64,000 nt of DNA from Gnetum montanum (taxonomy: Eukaryota; Streptophyta; Gnetopsida; Gnetales; Gnetaceae): contig MNCI01004656.1 of NCBI GenBank assembly GCA_015680685.1, positions 1,049,240-1,113,239 on the forward strand, in the 5' to 3' direction. Position 1 is the first letter of the stretch; each line of letters begins with the position of its first letter. A program made the position numbers and the translations under genes. Shown piece by piece: positions 21,400 through 33,600 of the stretch. The notes beneath the pieces are model-generated. The model did no database searches, had not been told where the DNA came from, and saw nothing but the letters and a program-made list of their open reading frames with translations.

Positions 21400-23660
21400 T
21401 CTAGGTTATTGCATGGTGAATTCTCTTGGTGGTTTTGTTGACCTTGAGGGCTTTCGCCAGAGTTTTTGTAGTGGAAATTATTTTGGTGAGGAATGATTTG
21501 AAGATGGAAAACACCAATATCTCTTAGACCATAGAGACTATGAAGAACATGGAAGCTTTCTATTTTTTTACTTGATGTTTTACATCTCTAACGTTTTCTT
21601 TTGAAAGCTTTCAAGGAAAGTAGTAGTGCATACAGATGCTTCTTTGTCAAATCATTTTCCTATTAGCATTTTTACTCTAGTATTAATTCTTCATCCTCTC
21701 AAAAGCATAATATTTTTTGTATAAATACTAATATGTTCATAGAAGCTAATTGGAAAAATATTTTGAAGTCTTTATGAAATGTAGAAAAAAAGTCTGCTAG
21801 TGATATTGGTTAGATTGACTAGTGGCAACAAACTACTTGTAGAGTCAAAAATTATGCTAGATGGTTTGGAAAGTAATTTTCTAAGTGTAAGCATCAAGTT
21901 TAAAAATATCTTATAGAATTTATAAAGAAAATCAAAATTCTTTTAACTAGAATCCTTTGATTTTGAAACTCAAATACGCTTGGCTAAAACTTATTATGCT
22001 AAACAATATTGGGATACTTTTGAAGGCAAAGTTCTTTTTCTAAAAGTTGCATGAATTGGCTAAAAATTGATGATGAACCTTGGAAGGAATTTTTAAAATT
22101 TTTAAAAGGAAAGGGTTAAGTACCTAAGCTAGAATCACTTTATAAAAATGATTCTACCTTTAAAAATCCTTAGACTATTAAAAAAAATTTAGCAAATCAA
22201 TTTTCTTCTATATTTTCTTCTAAAGGGTTTATTAAGAAATCCTTCTAGGCCTCTAGTATGCATATTCCTCACCTTACAATAAAATCACATCAAACTACTC
22301 ATGAAGTAGAATTATAGTAGAAGAATTCAAAGTAGCAGCCTTTAGTTTAGTAGATGGTATAACAATAGGTTTTGATGGTTTTTCTATTAAATTTTTTAAG
22401 AAGCATTAGAACATTGTTGACGATGATCTCTTTAATGTTTTCTAAGAAGACATTTAAAAAATTTTCCTTGATAAAAATATTAATAAAGGTATGATTCTTC
22501 TTCTTCTTAAGAATGGAGATCTTTAACATATTGGTAATTGAAGGCCTATTACTCTTCTTAACAATACTTCCAAAATTTTAGCTAAATGCATGAATTTCCA
22601 AATTCATAAGGTTATAAAAGATATAATTAAACTTGACTAGACTAGTTTCGCTAAATGTAGACATGTCTTAAATAATATTATTACAACGTCAAAGGGAATG
22701 TAGTGGGATTTTGATACTAACTAAGACATTACTTTTATTAAGTTGGATTATGTTAAAGATTATGACAAGATTGAATAGAATTTCATTATTTCTTATCTCT
22801 CTAAACTGAGATTTGGATGATTATTTTATTTGATTTATTTATACCATGATCATTGATGCTAATGCTAAGGTTACTACTAATTTTAGGTTAAGTTCCTCCT
22901 TTTCTATTCAATGGTTAGTTCATCAATGTTGTCCTCTAGCTCCCTATCTTTTTATTATTGCTACAAAGTTTCTTGCAAATAATCTGCATTATGATCTATA
23001 AAAGAATTTTGTTAAGGAAATCGTAATTGATGATCAAGGTATGTAATTGCTTAACATGCACTTTATAGATAATTCTATTTTATGATCAATAATTCTCTAC
23101 AACATATTAATACTCTTTTAGCTAGTGTGAAGGATTACTACATGTTATCTTACTCTTACATCAACCAGCAAAAATTTGTTCTTTATTGTAATGGTAATAT
23201 TGATGAGTGGACTACTCTCAAGCCTTAGAAAATAATGAAAAAATATTTTGTTTTCAAAGTTTTAAGAACACCTTTTTATTTTGAGCCTAATCTTACTATT
23301 TCATGGAATTATGTGGTTGATAAAACTAAAAAGAAGCTTGATAACTAGAAAGGAAGAAAGCTCATCCTTGCTAGCAAAGTTTTAGTTATTAAGTAAATAC
23401 TTCAATCAAATCATTTTTATTACTCTAGTTTTTAGGATTCTTTTAAAACATCTTATGAGAAAATTGATTTTATTATGCATTGGTTTCTTTGGTATACTAG
23501 GAAAATAAAAAAGGTGTTGATGCATAACTTTTCATCACACAAAAACACCCACAAAAAGCTAGTTTTAAGAGACTATTGCCTAGGGTGCCTCTTGTATGGG
23601 TACAAAGACTTGAAAATAGTCTTAGCTAGTAAGGATAATGTGATGTTTTAATGGGTAAAA
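21400..23660 (+). mobile_element. Old AT-rich LINE remnant
   Basis: Heavily mutated ORF2 of a non-LTR element. With stops ignored, 22340-22700 reads GFDGFSIKFFKKH, then GMILLLLKNGDL and RPITLLNNTSKILAK, the order of the first LINE RT blocks. Next come IKLDYVKDYDKIE (block A, catalytic Asp kept) near 22738, PLAPYLFIIATKFLANN (block B) near 22940, and FIDNSIL near 23060 where the YADD box should be, so the double Asp is lost. Near 23340-23500 LILASKVLVIK and MHWFLWY match the downstream thumb region. Unlike the LINE at 5773-10550 it is AT-rich and has no visible target-site duplication or tail, so it is a different and older family. Confidence 0.7.
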
Positions 23661-24899
23661 ACTATCACATTCAATAATGTTGATAATTTTAAATAACTTT
23701 GAAAAGGAAATTTAAATGAAATGACTATCCAAACTAATAAGGAAATTTGAATAAAATAGCTATCCATTTCAGAAAATGAAGGTTTAAAGTAAGAGATAAA
23801 TTAATACAAATAGAGGGTTTTAATTAATAATATTATTTCTTGACTACATATGAAATAGTACGTAACAATGATAAGATCTCACAACTCTTGGAATAACAAA
23901 TAAAGAAAATTTTGAAACAAAAGACTTAGCCCAATATAAAGCTTCAAATCTAGTTGACAAGATGAATAGCCTCTTATGCAAGCTTGTCTACTTGTGCCTA
24001 TAGGAAGCACATTTCCTCCAACAAGTCTACACCATCGGGCTTCTAAATTCATTCATAGCTCCTCACTGAACTCCTTCTGCAAGAACCACCAAAATAGGTT
24101 TGTAATGGATTCAAAGAAAATATTATTGGGACTTCCCATCTCTAGCTAGCCAAAAGGAATCTCCCCTTGTATCTAGCTATGGGAAAGGCTTTATCAATTA
24201 TGATTTCCCCCCTCTTTTTCTATTTTTGCCTCAGCTTCTACCTCTTTCCCTTTGTACCTACACAAAAAAGCACAAAAGAAAAAGTCCAACCACTAGAGGA
24301 GAAATAGAATATATTAAATGTTTCATTCTTTCTATATAAGAATTTAAAATGTATAACCATACTAATATTGTTCCACTACCTTGCATGCTACTATTATTTT
24401 CTGTGTGCATGTGTGACCACCATGTGCTTGCTACCATGATGCTACACTACATAGGTCAATGCTTGGGCCTAATGTTTGACACTCATGCACTAGCTGATGA
24501 AACCCTTATCTATCACTTGTCTTGCATCATCATCATAGTGATCCCATTATGGCACTTCATGATAGTAGGTTGCATAAGGCCACGATGAGTCATGCATCCC
24601 AAAATTGTTGAAACCTTATGTACACTTTAAGGAGAATGAACATGGAATGAAGGCACTCCCCTTTTCATGCCTCATCAAAAAACTATGTCAAAGGGGAGGA
24701 ATAACCCACTATAAAAAAAAAGATGTTTGACATGCTCCATCTATTAACTGGATAAAGATGATAAAGGATAAAGTCCTTGCAAAAGTTATCCAAGAAGAGG
24801 AGTAGCAACCACCACCTTCACCACCCACTCAATAAACAATGTCAGACATCACTATAATTTCTTAATACTTGTGAAAATTCTAAGAATGGATCTTGAGTA
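23661..24899. other. Spacer without recognisable gene
   Basis: AT-rich sequence. An open stretch at 24349-24588 (79 residues, hydrophobic C-terminal half) matches nothing I know and I do not call it a gene. It may belong to the 5' part of gypsy element D, whose left border I cannot place. Confidence 0.4.
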
Positions 24900-24939
24900 A
24901 GCAAGAGCAACAAGTAGAAATGAGTGGTGGTGATGCATC

Positions 24940-26690
24940 TTTGTATTGACCAACAATGAGTTACTTGAATGAAGTGGATCAAATAGTTAGCTAGATGGAG
25001 AGAGGTGGGCCAATCTTTTTGGTTAAAAAAATGTATTTTCTTGCAAGATTGAATCTTAGCACTTGAGAGGTAATAGTATCCCTCTCACAATAGTAGAAAT
25101 TGCCAAAAGTCTCTAGGAACACTACTACATTTTCAATGTGCTTGGAGGAGGACAAGGAAGTAACAGTTTTGATGATGCAACATTAAGGAAAGGAGACAAT
25201 AGTAGAGGCGGTTGCTAATGGAATTCCTAAAATTCTAAATGCACCTACAACATCTATATGAGACATCTTTGGATTTAAAGATGTGCAAATATCCATAGGA
25301 ATAGTAAGTGACAAGTTGAGTGCAACATAGCATGAATAATTGTTGGACCGATTGGTCAGAACTAGGCAACCAACTCTAGATGTCTTCAACCTTCTGAACA
25401 ACCTAATTGCAACCCAGTTGGAGCTACTAGAAGAAAGAGGCAAGAGCATAATTTTTTAGGGGCATCTTGAAATAGTCAAAGAGCTAAATAAATGCTTGGC
25501 TATGAAGGTTGCTAAACTAAGAGCCCAAATTGCTAATCCTACATTCCTCAACCCAGCACTAACAAAGGATGAAGCTCTTAAATAGATTTATATAATATTG
25601 AAAGGGGTTGAGGGTGTGATGGAGATAGTGGTGTTCTATCAATTGTTGGTAAATGCCACTTAGCATAAAATTCAGAAGGCCTTGGACCAGACTTGCCAAG
25701 AGAATCTACAATTAACTATAGAGAATCATTGCCTATGAAATGTTGATGCACAAAAATAGCATATGGTAGATTTCATCCATCAACAACAAGAGCAACTAGC
25801 CAAAGTAAACATTAAGCTAATGAGATTAACAATAGAAAACAAAAGCCTCTCCATGGAGGAGGTTTGTGATCTTCACCAAAATACTACAAGCAAAGTAGCC
25901 ACCTGGAAATTATAGGCTCTTAAATTTGAGAGAGTTAAAAATCACTACAGAGATCAATTCGATCTACAGAAAGAAGTTAATGAAAAGCACATCTAGTTGA
26001 TGAAGGAAAAAGTAAATGAGACCCTCTAGTAAATCCATTAAGGAAGAGAGATATAGCAACATATCTTTGATGGGATAGATGCCTACATCAAGGTGGAGAT
26101 CTACATGAAGGAGTTGTGGATTGAGGAGATGATAGAATACATGGATCTTGTTAATCTATAATATGAAAATCTAGCTATAATGACTACTAGATGACCATGG
26201 CTTGAATTGGAGAAATAAGTGAATGGCTTGTACTTTTTGTACAAGGTATAGTTCAAGCACCATAAGGACACTAAGTAGAAGCTTGCAATGGCAAACATAG
26301 AACTCAAGGTTTTCAAGGTGAAAGATCAATTTCCAAGAACCTAGTGAAGAGTATGAATGACTACCAAGAGCTATATAATGCACTTAGAACTTTTGATATC
26401 GAACACAAACAATTCATTGCTTGATTTATCAATGTGAAGGAGCTATTGATAGTAATACCCTATCTATGGGATATCCACATTCTAGCCCACATTGGTGATG
26501 TTGCATGGACTATGAATAATCCCTGGAGCAAGGAGAAGAAGATAAAGAAATTTTTGGATGCCTTTCACCTTCCACCAGAAGTGGTTGCTACAATAGGATA
26601 GCCACAACCAACTCAACTAGTACATGCATCCAAAGCTAGAGAAGGTCCTTCAAAACCTCAAGAATGTCCACTGCTTAGGACCATTTGATC
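24940..26690 (+). pseudogene. Degenerate coiled-coil ORF of element D
   Basis: Reading through stops, 24955-25090 gives MSYLNEVDQIVS, which parallels MSHLRAIAEMVSW of element C. About 1.1 kb further, 26070-26215 gives IEEMIEYMDLVNL, then YENLAIMTTR and LELEK, which parallels LIEYMELGNIRYANLAML of element C (53570-53779). Near 26455-26530 'YPIYGIS..' matches the segment YLWEVPTPSNIK of C at the DNA level. Between these anchors the sequence is rich in Gln, Glu, Lys and Leu in heptad-like spacing, as expected for a coiled coil. No catalytic motif is visible. The agreement between two elements on opposite strands suggests a protein once under selection; its function is unknown. Confidence 0.6.
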
Positions 26691-26912
26691 TTTTTAACCA
26701 TCTTCACACTATTAAAGAATGTGTTATCCAATTTTGTTCAATCATGTTTTAGTATTTAATTTTGTATCATGAACACCATAATTTTATAATCAATGTTGAT
26801 CCATACACATGGGTACTTGTTTTTTTTGTTGTGTCATGTGTTACTCAATAATTTATACCTTTCCAATTTTGTAAAGAACTCAAGGACGAGTTTTCATTCA
26901 ATCATGGGAACA

Positions 26913-27778
26913 TGATGAAGTGTCTTTGGTTGGCTACATCAACAAGATACTATCAATGTGACCCTGTTGATGTAGGATTTTCCATGTTGACATGTACTCA
27001 TCAATGTGGCATGCTAGTAGGTCTATAAATACGACATCCCAACTATGCTAAAAAGAGTTAGAATTTTAGTTGCTAAAGGAACTCTTATAGTTTATTTTCA
27101 TGAGAGATAGAATAATTTTCTAAGTGCCTATAGTAGGAGTCATGAAGTGTATAAATCTTTACTCAAGCACTATTGTACCTAAGCAGCATAATGTGTGCAG
27201 CAACAAAGATGAGCTTTTTGATAAACATTATAACACTTGGACTAGCTTAATGATTTATTGTTTTCATTAATTAAAAAATTAATTAATCTAGAATTATTAA
27301 GACTTTAATTGATTAATTAATTAAGCTACATAAACTAGCATACATAAGTACGACCAATTTGAGCATACGTATAACACTTGGTAATCCTAGTAGCACTAAC
27401 ACTTGGTCGTGCAGCAATGTTGTACGTGTTTAGGATGTGTACAAAAAAGTGGGACCAGATGCTTATGTTAGGATAGTTAGTTATTAATTAGCAACTAAAT
27501 TAGTTGAATTAGTTAATCAATTTATTCTTATTCTATTACCAACCTTAGGTAAACAAAATATAAAAATAATAGAAATCATGTGTCTCAATTACACTTAACC
27601 ATACAACTAAGCCTCACAAATGTAGTTATGAATACACCGATTATTCCATGATTAGATTTACTTTCTATATTGAATCCTATATAAAAGAACACTAAGAATC
27701 CATGGAATTCAACTAGATCGTGCATGAACACCTTAGTGATTTGTATGATTAGGCATAGGGGTACCTCACTGCTCATCA
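26913..27778 (+). repeat. 3' LTR of element D (866 bp)
   Basis: Starts TGATGAAGTG and ends CTCATCA. TATA-like ctataaatac at 27023. Lacks the GATATC cluster seen in the LTRs of A to C; a 'catcaatgtgg' phrase recurs in that region instead. The second half shares phrases such as 'agtacgacca' and 'cttggtaat' with the other LTRs. Confidence 0.85.
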
Positions 27779-29079
27779 TGTATCTTGGCCTATTATTCTA
27801 TGGTGGATGACTTAGCCATTTATATTACCCCTAGTGCATGGAAGCTCTAAAAAAACCAAAAATATCATTTATATAATCTTAGCTATATATGAGATACCAG
27901 TAAGCTTTGGTCTTCCAATCATTAGTATCCATAATGCTTTGCCATAGTAGGATCTTGACCACTAACACCTATGGAAGGTATAATGGGAAAAAATGGGAAG
28001 ATCCTAGAGGTTTAATTACAAGTGAACATAATAGATTGTAGCCAAGTAGAAAATTGGAGGGATATGACCTAAATTATAGAAGTAAAATAAGAATAGTAAA
28101 TATTTAGCGAGATTTAATAGACAATACTCTTTAAGATATGAAGTAGCACAAGCCAATGAATGAAATGAGCTAAGGTAAATGGTCAAAATTGATGGTGGAT
28201 AAAAAAAAAATACATTCTTAGATAATTTAACACACTTTTTTCAGTATCATATCCTAGATCAAAGGGGATGACATATAAATTAATTATGAGGAATTTCTGC
28301 TCCATTCATATACACTCTGCTTAAAAAAGGGTGGTTTTGTCAGATGCTTTGAATTGTGAGTTTTAAGCATTGCCCCAACTATACGGTTCTTGTGGGAGTG
28401 TGGCACTACTCATGGTTGAAGGTTCTTATGGGACAATTTTTTAAATATGAACAACTTCTCTTTCTCTTTTTGTTATTCTCCTTTTTCTCAAGGCCTTATT
28501 CAATCATGTGATTCTTGTGAAAGTGAATTGTATTTTTGGATTTGTTTAATGGGCTACTTACATGGGCACTAATCTAGTTTAAAATGCCTATTTCACATTT
28601 GTTTCTAGTCCCAATATGACACACCCTTTCTACCTTATTGACTTATCCAAGTAAGTAATTAATAGAACCATATATTGATAATCATGAACCTAACTTAGTT
28701 ATTTCTTCTATGACTCATGGAACATTTAAACTTAAAGAATACCATTGAGAAATAAAAAAATAGTTGATTATACATAGTCTATTTTTTTATTAGTTTAAGG
28801 CTCACCCTTAGTTGGATTTTGAATTTAAGAAAACCTATCTCAAGGTAAGGGGAGATGTCCTTCTCCCTTACATTTTAGACATGATGTTAATGAATTCTTT
28901 AGAGTCCCAACTAACAATAGAGTTTCCTATTATCCTCTAAATTTTCCAAGGAAACATTTATAGAATGTTGTATTTATTATGTTACAAGATTGAATAAGGC
29001 ATTTTCTTGAGGTTACTTCCCATAGCCTAGACTTCTAATTGAGTCTTTTCACTTCCTAAATTGTCCTTGAGTAAGTTGG
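27779..29079. other. AT-rich spacer
   Basis: No gene recognised. The right part probably includes the 3' non-coding end of the minus-strand gypsy fragment that starts at 29080, but no LTR border could be placed. Confidence 0.4.
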
Positions 29080-30060
29080 ATCCTCATCCTCTCTCGATTC
29101 CTCTATTTGGTGTTGATGATATTACTTAAGTATTTTGTCATTTAATAAGAATGTAGTAATTAATTCTTTATTAGGTGCAATTAGGACACTTCCATTACTA
29201 TTGAGTTATAATAGTACGTAGGGACCTTCCCACCAAGCTGTTAGCTTTCCTAGAAATTTATGTAATCTCGTGTTGTATAATAGGAGTTTATCACCTATGG
29301 AGAAATATTTCTTAAATATATTTTTATCATGAATACTCTTCATTTTTTCTTCATTATTCTTTTCTTATCAAGTGCATGCAAATGTAATTCATCATCTTCA
29401 TGTATTTGAGTCATTCTAAAGTTTTTATTTGTTTCTTCATAAAAATTTAATTATTGTGCTAATCTTAAATATTGGTATTTGATCTCTATAGGAAATAAAC
29501 ATTGTTTTCCATAAACCAATTGATAAGGTGAATATCCTTAATTTTGTTTATATGTAATCCTATAAGCCCAAAGTGCATCTTGTAACTTTTTTTATCAATC
29601 TTTCTTCTTATTGAATATTTGTTTTGTTAGGATCTTTAGATTAATTTTATTTGCATTTTTCACTTGACCATTTATTTGAGGATGATAAGTAGTAGCTATA
29701 TTATGTTGGATTACACAAGAATTAAGGAATTTCATCATTATTCTATTTACAAAGTAGGTTCCTTTATCACTAATGATTGCTCATAGGATTTCAAATTGTG
29801 TCAGAATATGTTCCCATAGAAACACTACAACAACTTTAACATCATTGTTTGGGGTAGTTTTGGCTTCTATCAATTGAGTAACATATTCTATACAAACCAA
29901 AATATATTGACATCCATTAGAGGGTAGAAATTTTCCTAATAAGTATACACCCCGTACATCAAAAGGTTCCATTATTAAGATTGGATTAAGTGGTATCACT
30001 TGACTTTTTGAAATGACAACACTCACTTCTCTCACTTTTCTTTTTATCATGCTTTCACTT
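29080..30060 (-). pseudogene. Gypsy integrase fragment (minus strand)
   Basis: The open stretch 29781-30050 reads VIPLNPILIMEPFDVRGVYLL, then YILVCIEYVTQLIEAKTT, matching the start of an Athila/Tat integrase core. Continuing to lower coordinates gives IISDKGTYFVNRIM, YHPQINGQVKNANK and, near 29290-29220, GDKLLLYNTRLHKF, the C-terminal GPY/F-type region. The first catalytic Asp appears as Tyr (GVYLL), the second is kept (ISD), and the catalytic Glu is Lys (QVKNA), so the enzyme is dead even without the stops. It faces the plus-strand gypsy pol at 30400-33880, so the two belong to different insertions. Confidence 0.75.
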
Positions 30061-30639
30061 GTTATTGAGTTGATGTGATTCTATGTTTCTCCAACTCACA
30101 TAGACATGGCATTAGGTTTTCCCAAGGGATGTTGGTGTGGAATCTACATCATTGTGTTAACTTTATATGTGGCCTCCTAGCTTTAATGCTTAAAATGCCT
30201 CACTAATATCCCAAGATATCTTCAAACTCATCCAAATTGACATAAACATTTTCTAAACCTTATTAACTTATATTTATTATAAAATTAACATTTAAAAACT
30301 AATAATTTAACCTCATACCACTTGCTTAATTTTTCTTAAAATGTAAAATATTTTCTAACTCTGAGATTCTAATTTTTCTCCTATAACCATCATTTTCCTC
30401 ATGCTTTGTAGGCCATGAACCCTATCATTTTCCATCAATTATGTGAAAAAATCATCCTAAATGGGAACCATGGCAAACTTACTAATCCTCTAACTAAGAA
30501 CTTAATTAATTTATCTCCCTTAGATCCCATAAAGTGAGTAATTTCAACCCTAGATATCACAAAAGAGGACTTGATTTGCAAAGCTAACCTTGTCTTTTTG
30601 GACCATAATCCATTCCTGACTAATAACCTACTCATAGAA

Positions 30640-31500
30640 GTTACTATAAATAACCATTGAAATGATCAAAAGATACTACAACTAGAGGAAAAACTTCCCA
30701 AGAACCTTAAGGATTTCATCTTTTCCATTCTACAAAAACTTTCTATCACCTTTTCTTAGGGCTATGATGACATGTCAAGTTTGGATCCATCTCTCGTATC
30801 ACACAACATCATTCTTGAGGAGGGTTATGAGCCTATTAAACAAAAATTCTAGAAAATTAAACCTAACTTAATCTTAGTCATTAAGGATAAGATTACCAAT
30901 CTTTACAACATAGGCTTTATACATCCTATAGATTACTCAAATTGGGTATCTAACATGGTAGTTATTCCTAAGAAAAATAAATCCATTAGGTTATGCATTG
31001 ATTTTCATAATCTCAACAAAGAAACACTAAAATATAAATTTCCATTACCCAACATAGAATAATTTATAACACAATGTCAGGTCATGCTTTACTTAGTTTT
31101 ATGAATGTCTTCTTGGGTTATAACCAAATATAAATTAACCTTGAACATCAATGTTTCATAACTTTCATAACCCCATGAGAAATTTTTTGCTATACAAATA
31201 TGTCTTTTGAGCTTAAGAACATCAAAGAAAATACCAATAAGCCATACCTTTTATATTTAGTAACATGTTTTCAAAATCAAAAATGATTATGTGGATGATC
31301 TAACTATCAAATATATTCTAGTAACTAACCATTCAACTAATCTTGACATAGTATTAGCCCATTATAACTAGTACAACCTCCATTTAAACCTTAAAAAATG
31401 CATCTTTGATGTAGAAATAGGAAAAATACTAGGAATTTTTATTTCAACTAATGGTATCATGGTAGACCCTAACAAGATCAAAGCTATCATGAAACTCCCA
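30640..31500 (+). pseudogene. Reverse transcriptase of the Tat/Ogre-like element
   Basis: The reading DMSSLDPSLVSHNIILEEGYE, split at 20 residues here (DMSSLDPSLVSHNIILEEG), is the characteristic entry to RT in this branch. It continues WVSNMVVIPKKNKSIRLCIDF and KFPLPNIE. The catalytic motif at 31288-31299 reads YVDD and is intact. After it, LHLNLKKCIFDVEIGKILG and MVDPNKIKAIMKLP match the post-catalytic blocks. The 'FLDGYSGY' block is badly damaged (near 31090). Confidence 0.75.
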
Positions 31501-31639
31501 TCATGCAAGTGTCTTAAATACATGCACATCTTATGAGGAAGACTCTAATTCACTTATCATTTCATCTACAACCTTACAAATCAATTTCATTCCCTATCTC
31601 ATCATCTTAAGAAGTTGACAATCTTCAACTGGGACTTGA

Positions 31640-32540
31640 AGTGTCAATATAGCTTCAATGCCATGAAGCATGATACTACCAACCTTATAGTCCTTCATCC
31701 ACCTTAGTTCAATTTTTATTTCTACCTTTAACTTTCAAAGTCTAATCACTCCATTGTAGCCATGCTTTTCCAATGATGTGAAGATGATGTTGATCTTCCT
31801 ATCTATTACATCTCTCATCCCTTCTTTAACTATGAAATGCGATACATGAATGTAGAAAAATCTTGCTTAGGCCTTATCTTTGCCCTTAAGAAATGAAGAC
31901 ACTACTTACTTAGGACAAAGATTCATGTTATTTGCCAAGATAATGTCTTACAATCTATCACTTCCAATCCCTATAATAACAACTATATGGAAAAAGGGAA
32001 AACATTCCTTAGTAAGTTGACTTGTTCTACCTTGCCTAACACTAAATTAAGGGCAAAGCCATAGTAAACCTTCTTACATTATCCATACTCTCAAAACCAT
32101 CCACAATGATCATACAACCTCCCCATGGGAACCAAGTGAGAAAAAGATAACTCCTCTATCAACTACAAAGTTGTTGCATGAAGAATTTAATTCGCACTTG
32201 TATTTTAATGGTTCTTATATAGCTCAAGGTTCTAATATCACTTGTGTTCTTCATTGCAAGGTATGAATCCTATATATCAAACTAAGAAATTTTATTTTTC
32301 TTACATAAATAATATAACTAAATATGAGGGTCTCAATTAAGATTTGCTCTTAGCACTCCAATTAGGAATTACAAGGCTTTCTTTTCACAATGATTATCAA
32401 CTATTTGTATGCTAAGTGAATAATTAGGATCTTTGCAAGGCTAAAAACCTTTATCCCTATCTTTATTTAGCTAGAATCGTTTCACTCAATTTGATGAATG
32501 TTTACTCACACATATCCATCATCGAGAAAACATGTTTGCT
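31640..32540 (+). pseudogene. RNase H regions of the Tat/Ogre-like element
   Basis: Around 31800-31900 the reading is DLPIYYISHPFFNYEMRYMNVEKSC, here noted by its core NYEMRYMNVEKSCLGLIFAL, matching the Glu-containing second block of gypsy RNase H, followed by RHYLLRTKIHVICQDN with the third acidic site. From about 32180 a new segment (FNSHLYFNGSYIAQGSNI) resembles the start of the extra RNase H of Tat/Ogre elements, with the expected first Asp replaced by Asn (FNG instead of FDG). Both are broken by stops. Confidence 0.6.
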
Positions 32541-33080
32541 AATGCATTAACTATGTTCACTCTTCTTGTGGATCCTATTTTCCTTAAGGATTACTTAACT
32601 CACTTTACACAAGACATACTAATAAATTTTATAAATACACAATGTGTTGGCTTAGTTAACTTAGATGGAGATTAGCAATATCAAAACATTATATAATACT
32701 TGCAAATTGAAGAAATCCTAAAAAATCTATCTTCATGTCAAAAGGATGCTCTTCTTAAATGTTTTAAGTAATTTTGCATTGTTGATATCAGTATTTTATG
32801 TTTTATTTCTACATCAAGTGTTCTTCTACATTATCTAAGTTATAGTAAACTACAAATGGTCCTAGAATAAGTACATTCACATTTGTGTAGAGGCGACTTA
32901 GGACCACAATCTCTCATAACATGTATTATTTCACTTTATTACTATTATCTTGTAATGTTTAGGGATGCATACACAATAGTTAAAATTTTTAATACATTTC
33001 ACCATCATGTTGTGCTTATTTATCTTTAATTGCAAGAGCCTAGAACTTCCGAAATAGTATGGCCCTTCAAAAAATAAGAG

Positions 33081-33600
33081 ATGGGACTTATAGATTCCAT
33101 TAATCCTCCCTATTCTACTAGTCATCAATTTATCTTAATAGCTATAGAGTACATTACCAAGTGGATTGAAGACATTCCCTTGAAATTTTCAACCTTTAAG
33201 TATATCTATTGCTTCATTTTAGATCACATAATCACTCACTTTGGTATCCTCCTCCACATTATCACTGAAAATGAACCTCAATTCAAGAGTAAAGAAGTTG
33301 CTAAATTCTATGAGTATTACCAAATCACCTACTCATTCTCATCCCCACACTATCTCCAATCTAATGGTCAAGCTAATTCAAGAAATAAATCTCACATTTA
33401 TTTTCCTAAAACCATGATTGAAAAATCCCAATACAAGTGGAATACCCAATTATACCATGCCCTTTGGATCTACTAAACTACCTTTCACAATATAACTAGC
33501 TAAATCCATTCATGCTTACCTATAGGTCTGAAGCGATGTTGTTGATGAGGTTAGATGTGCCTTCTCTTAGAGAATATTTGAACAATTAGAGATTAGACAA
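33081..33600 (+). pseudogene. Integrase of the Tat/Ogre-like element
   Basis: The open stretch 33081-33476 reads MGLIDSINPPYSTSHQFIL, AIEYITKWIEDIPL, HIITENEPQFKSKEV, and SNGQANSRNKSH, the order of a gypsy integrase core. The first catalytic Asp is present (LID), but the second is Glu (ITEN for ITDN) and the third, the catalytic Glu, is Asn (QANS for QAES). A shared reading of ALWIY follows before a stop at 33474-33476. It would have joined cDNA ends to host DNA, and is inactive. Confidence 0.8.

Larger units (their letters stand above)
24900..27778 (+). mobile_element. Gypsy element D: coiled-coil ORF and 3' LTR
   Basis: A plus-strand gypsy remnant ending in an LTR at 26913-27778. The internal part shows no protease, RT or integrase; instead it holds a degenerate ORF homologous to the coiled-coil ORF of element C (53136-54946). 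The block before the LTR (gacgagttttcattcaatc then atgggaaca) matches the pre-LTR blocks of elements A, B and C. The 5' LTR and left end were not found. The LTR differs in sequence from those of A to C except at its ends and U5-like half. Confidence 0.7.
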
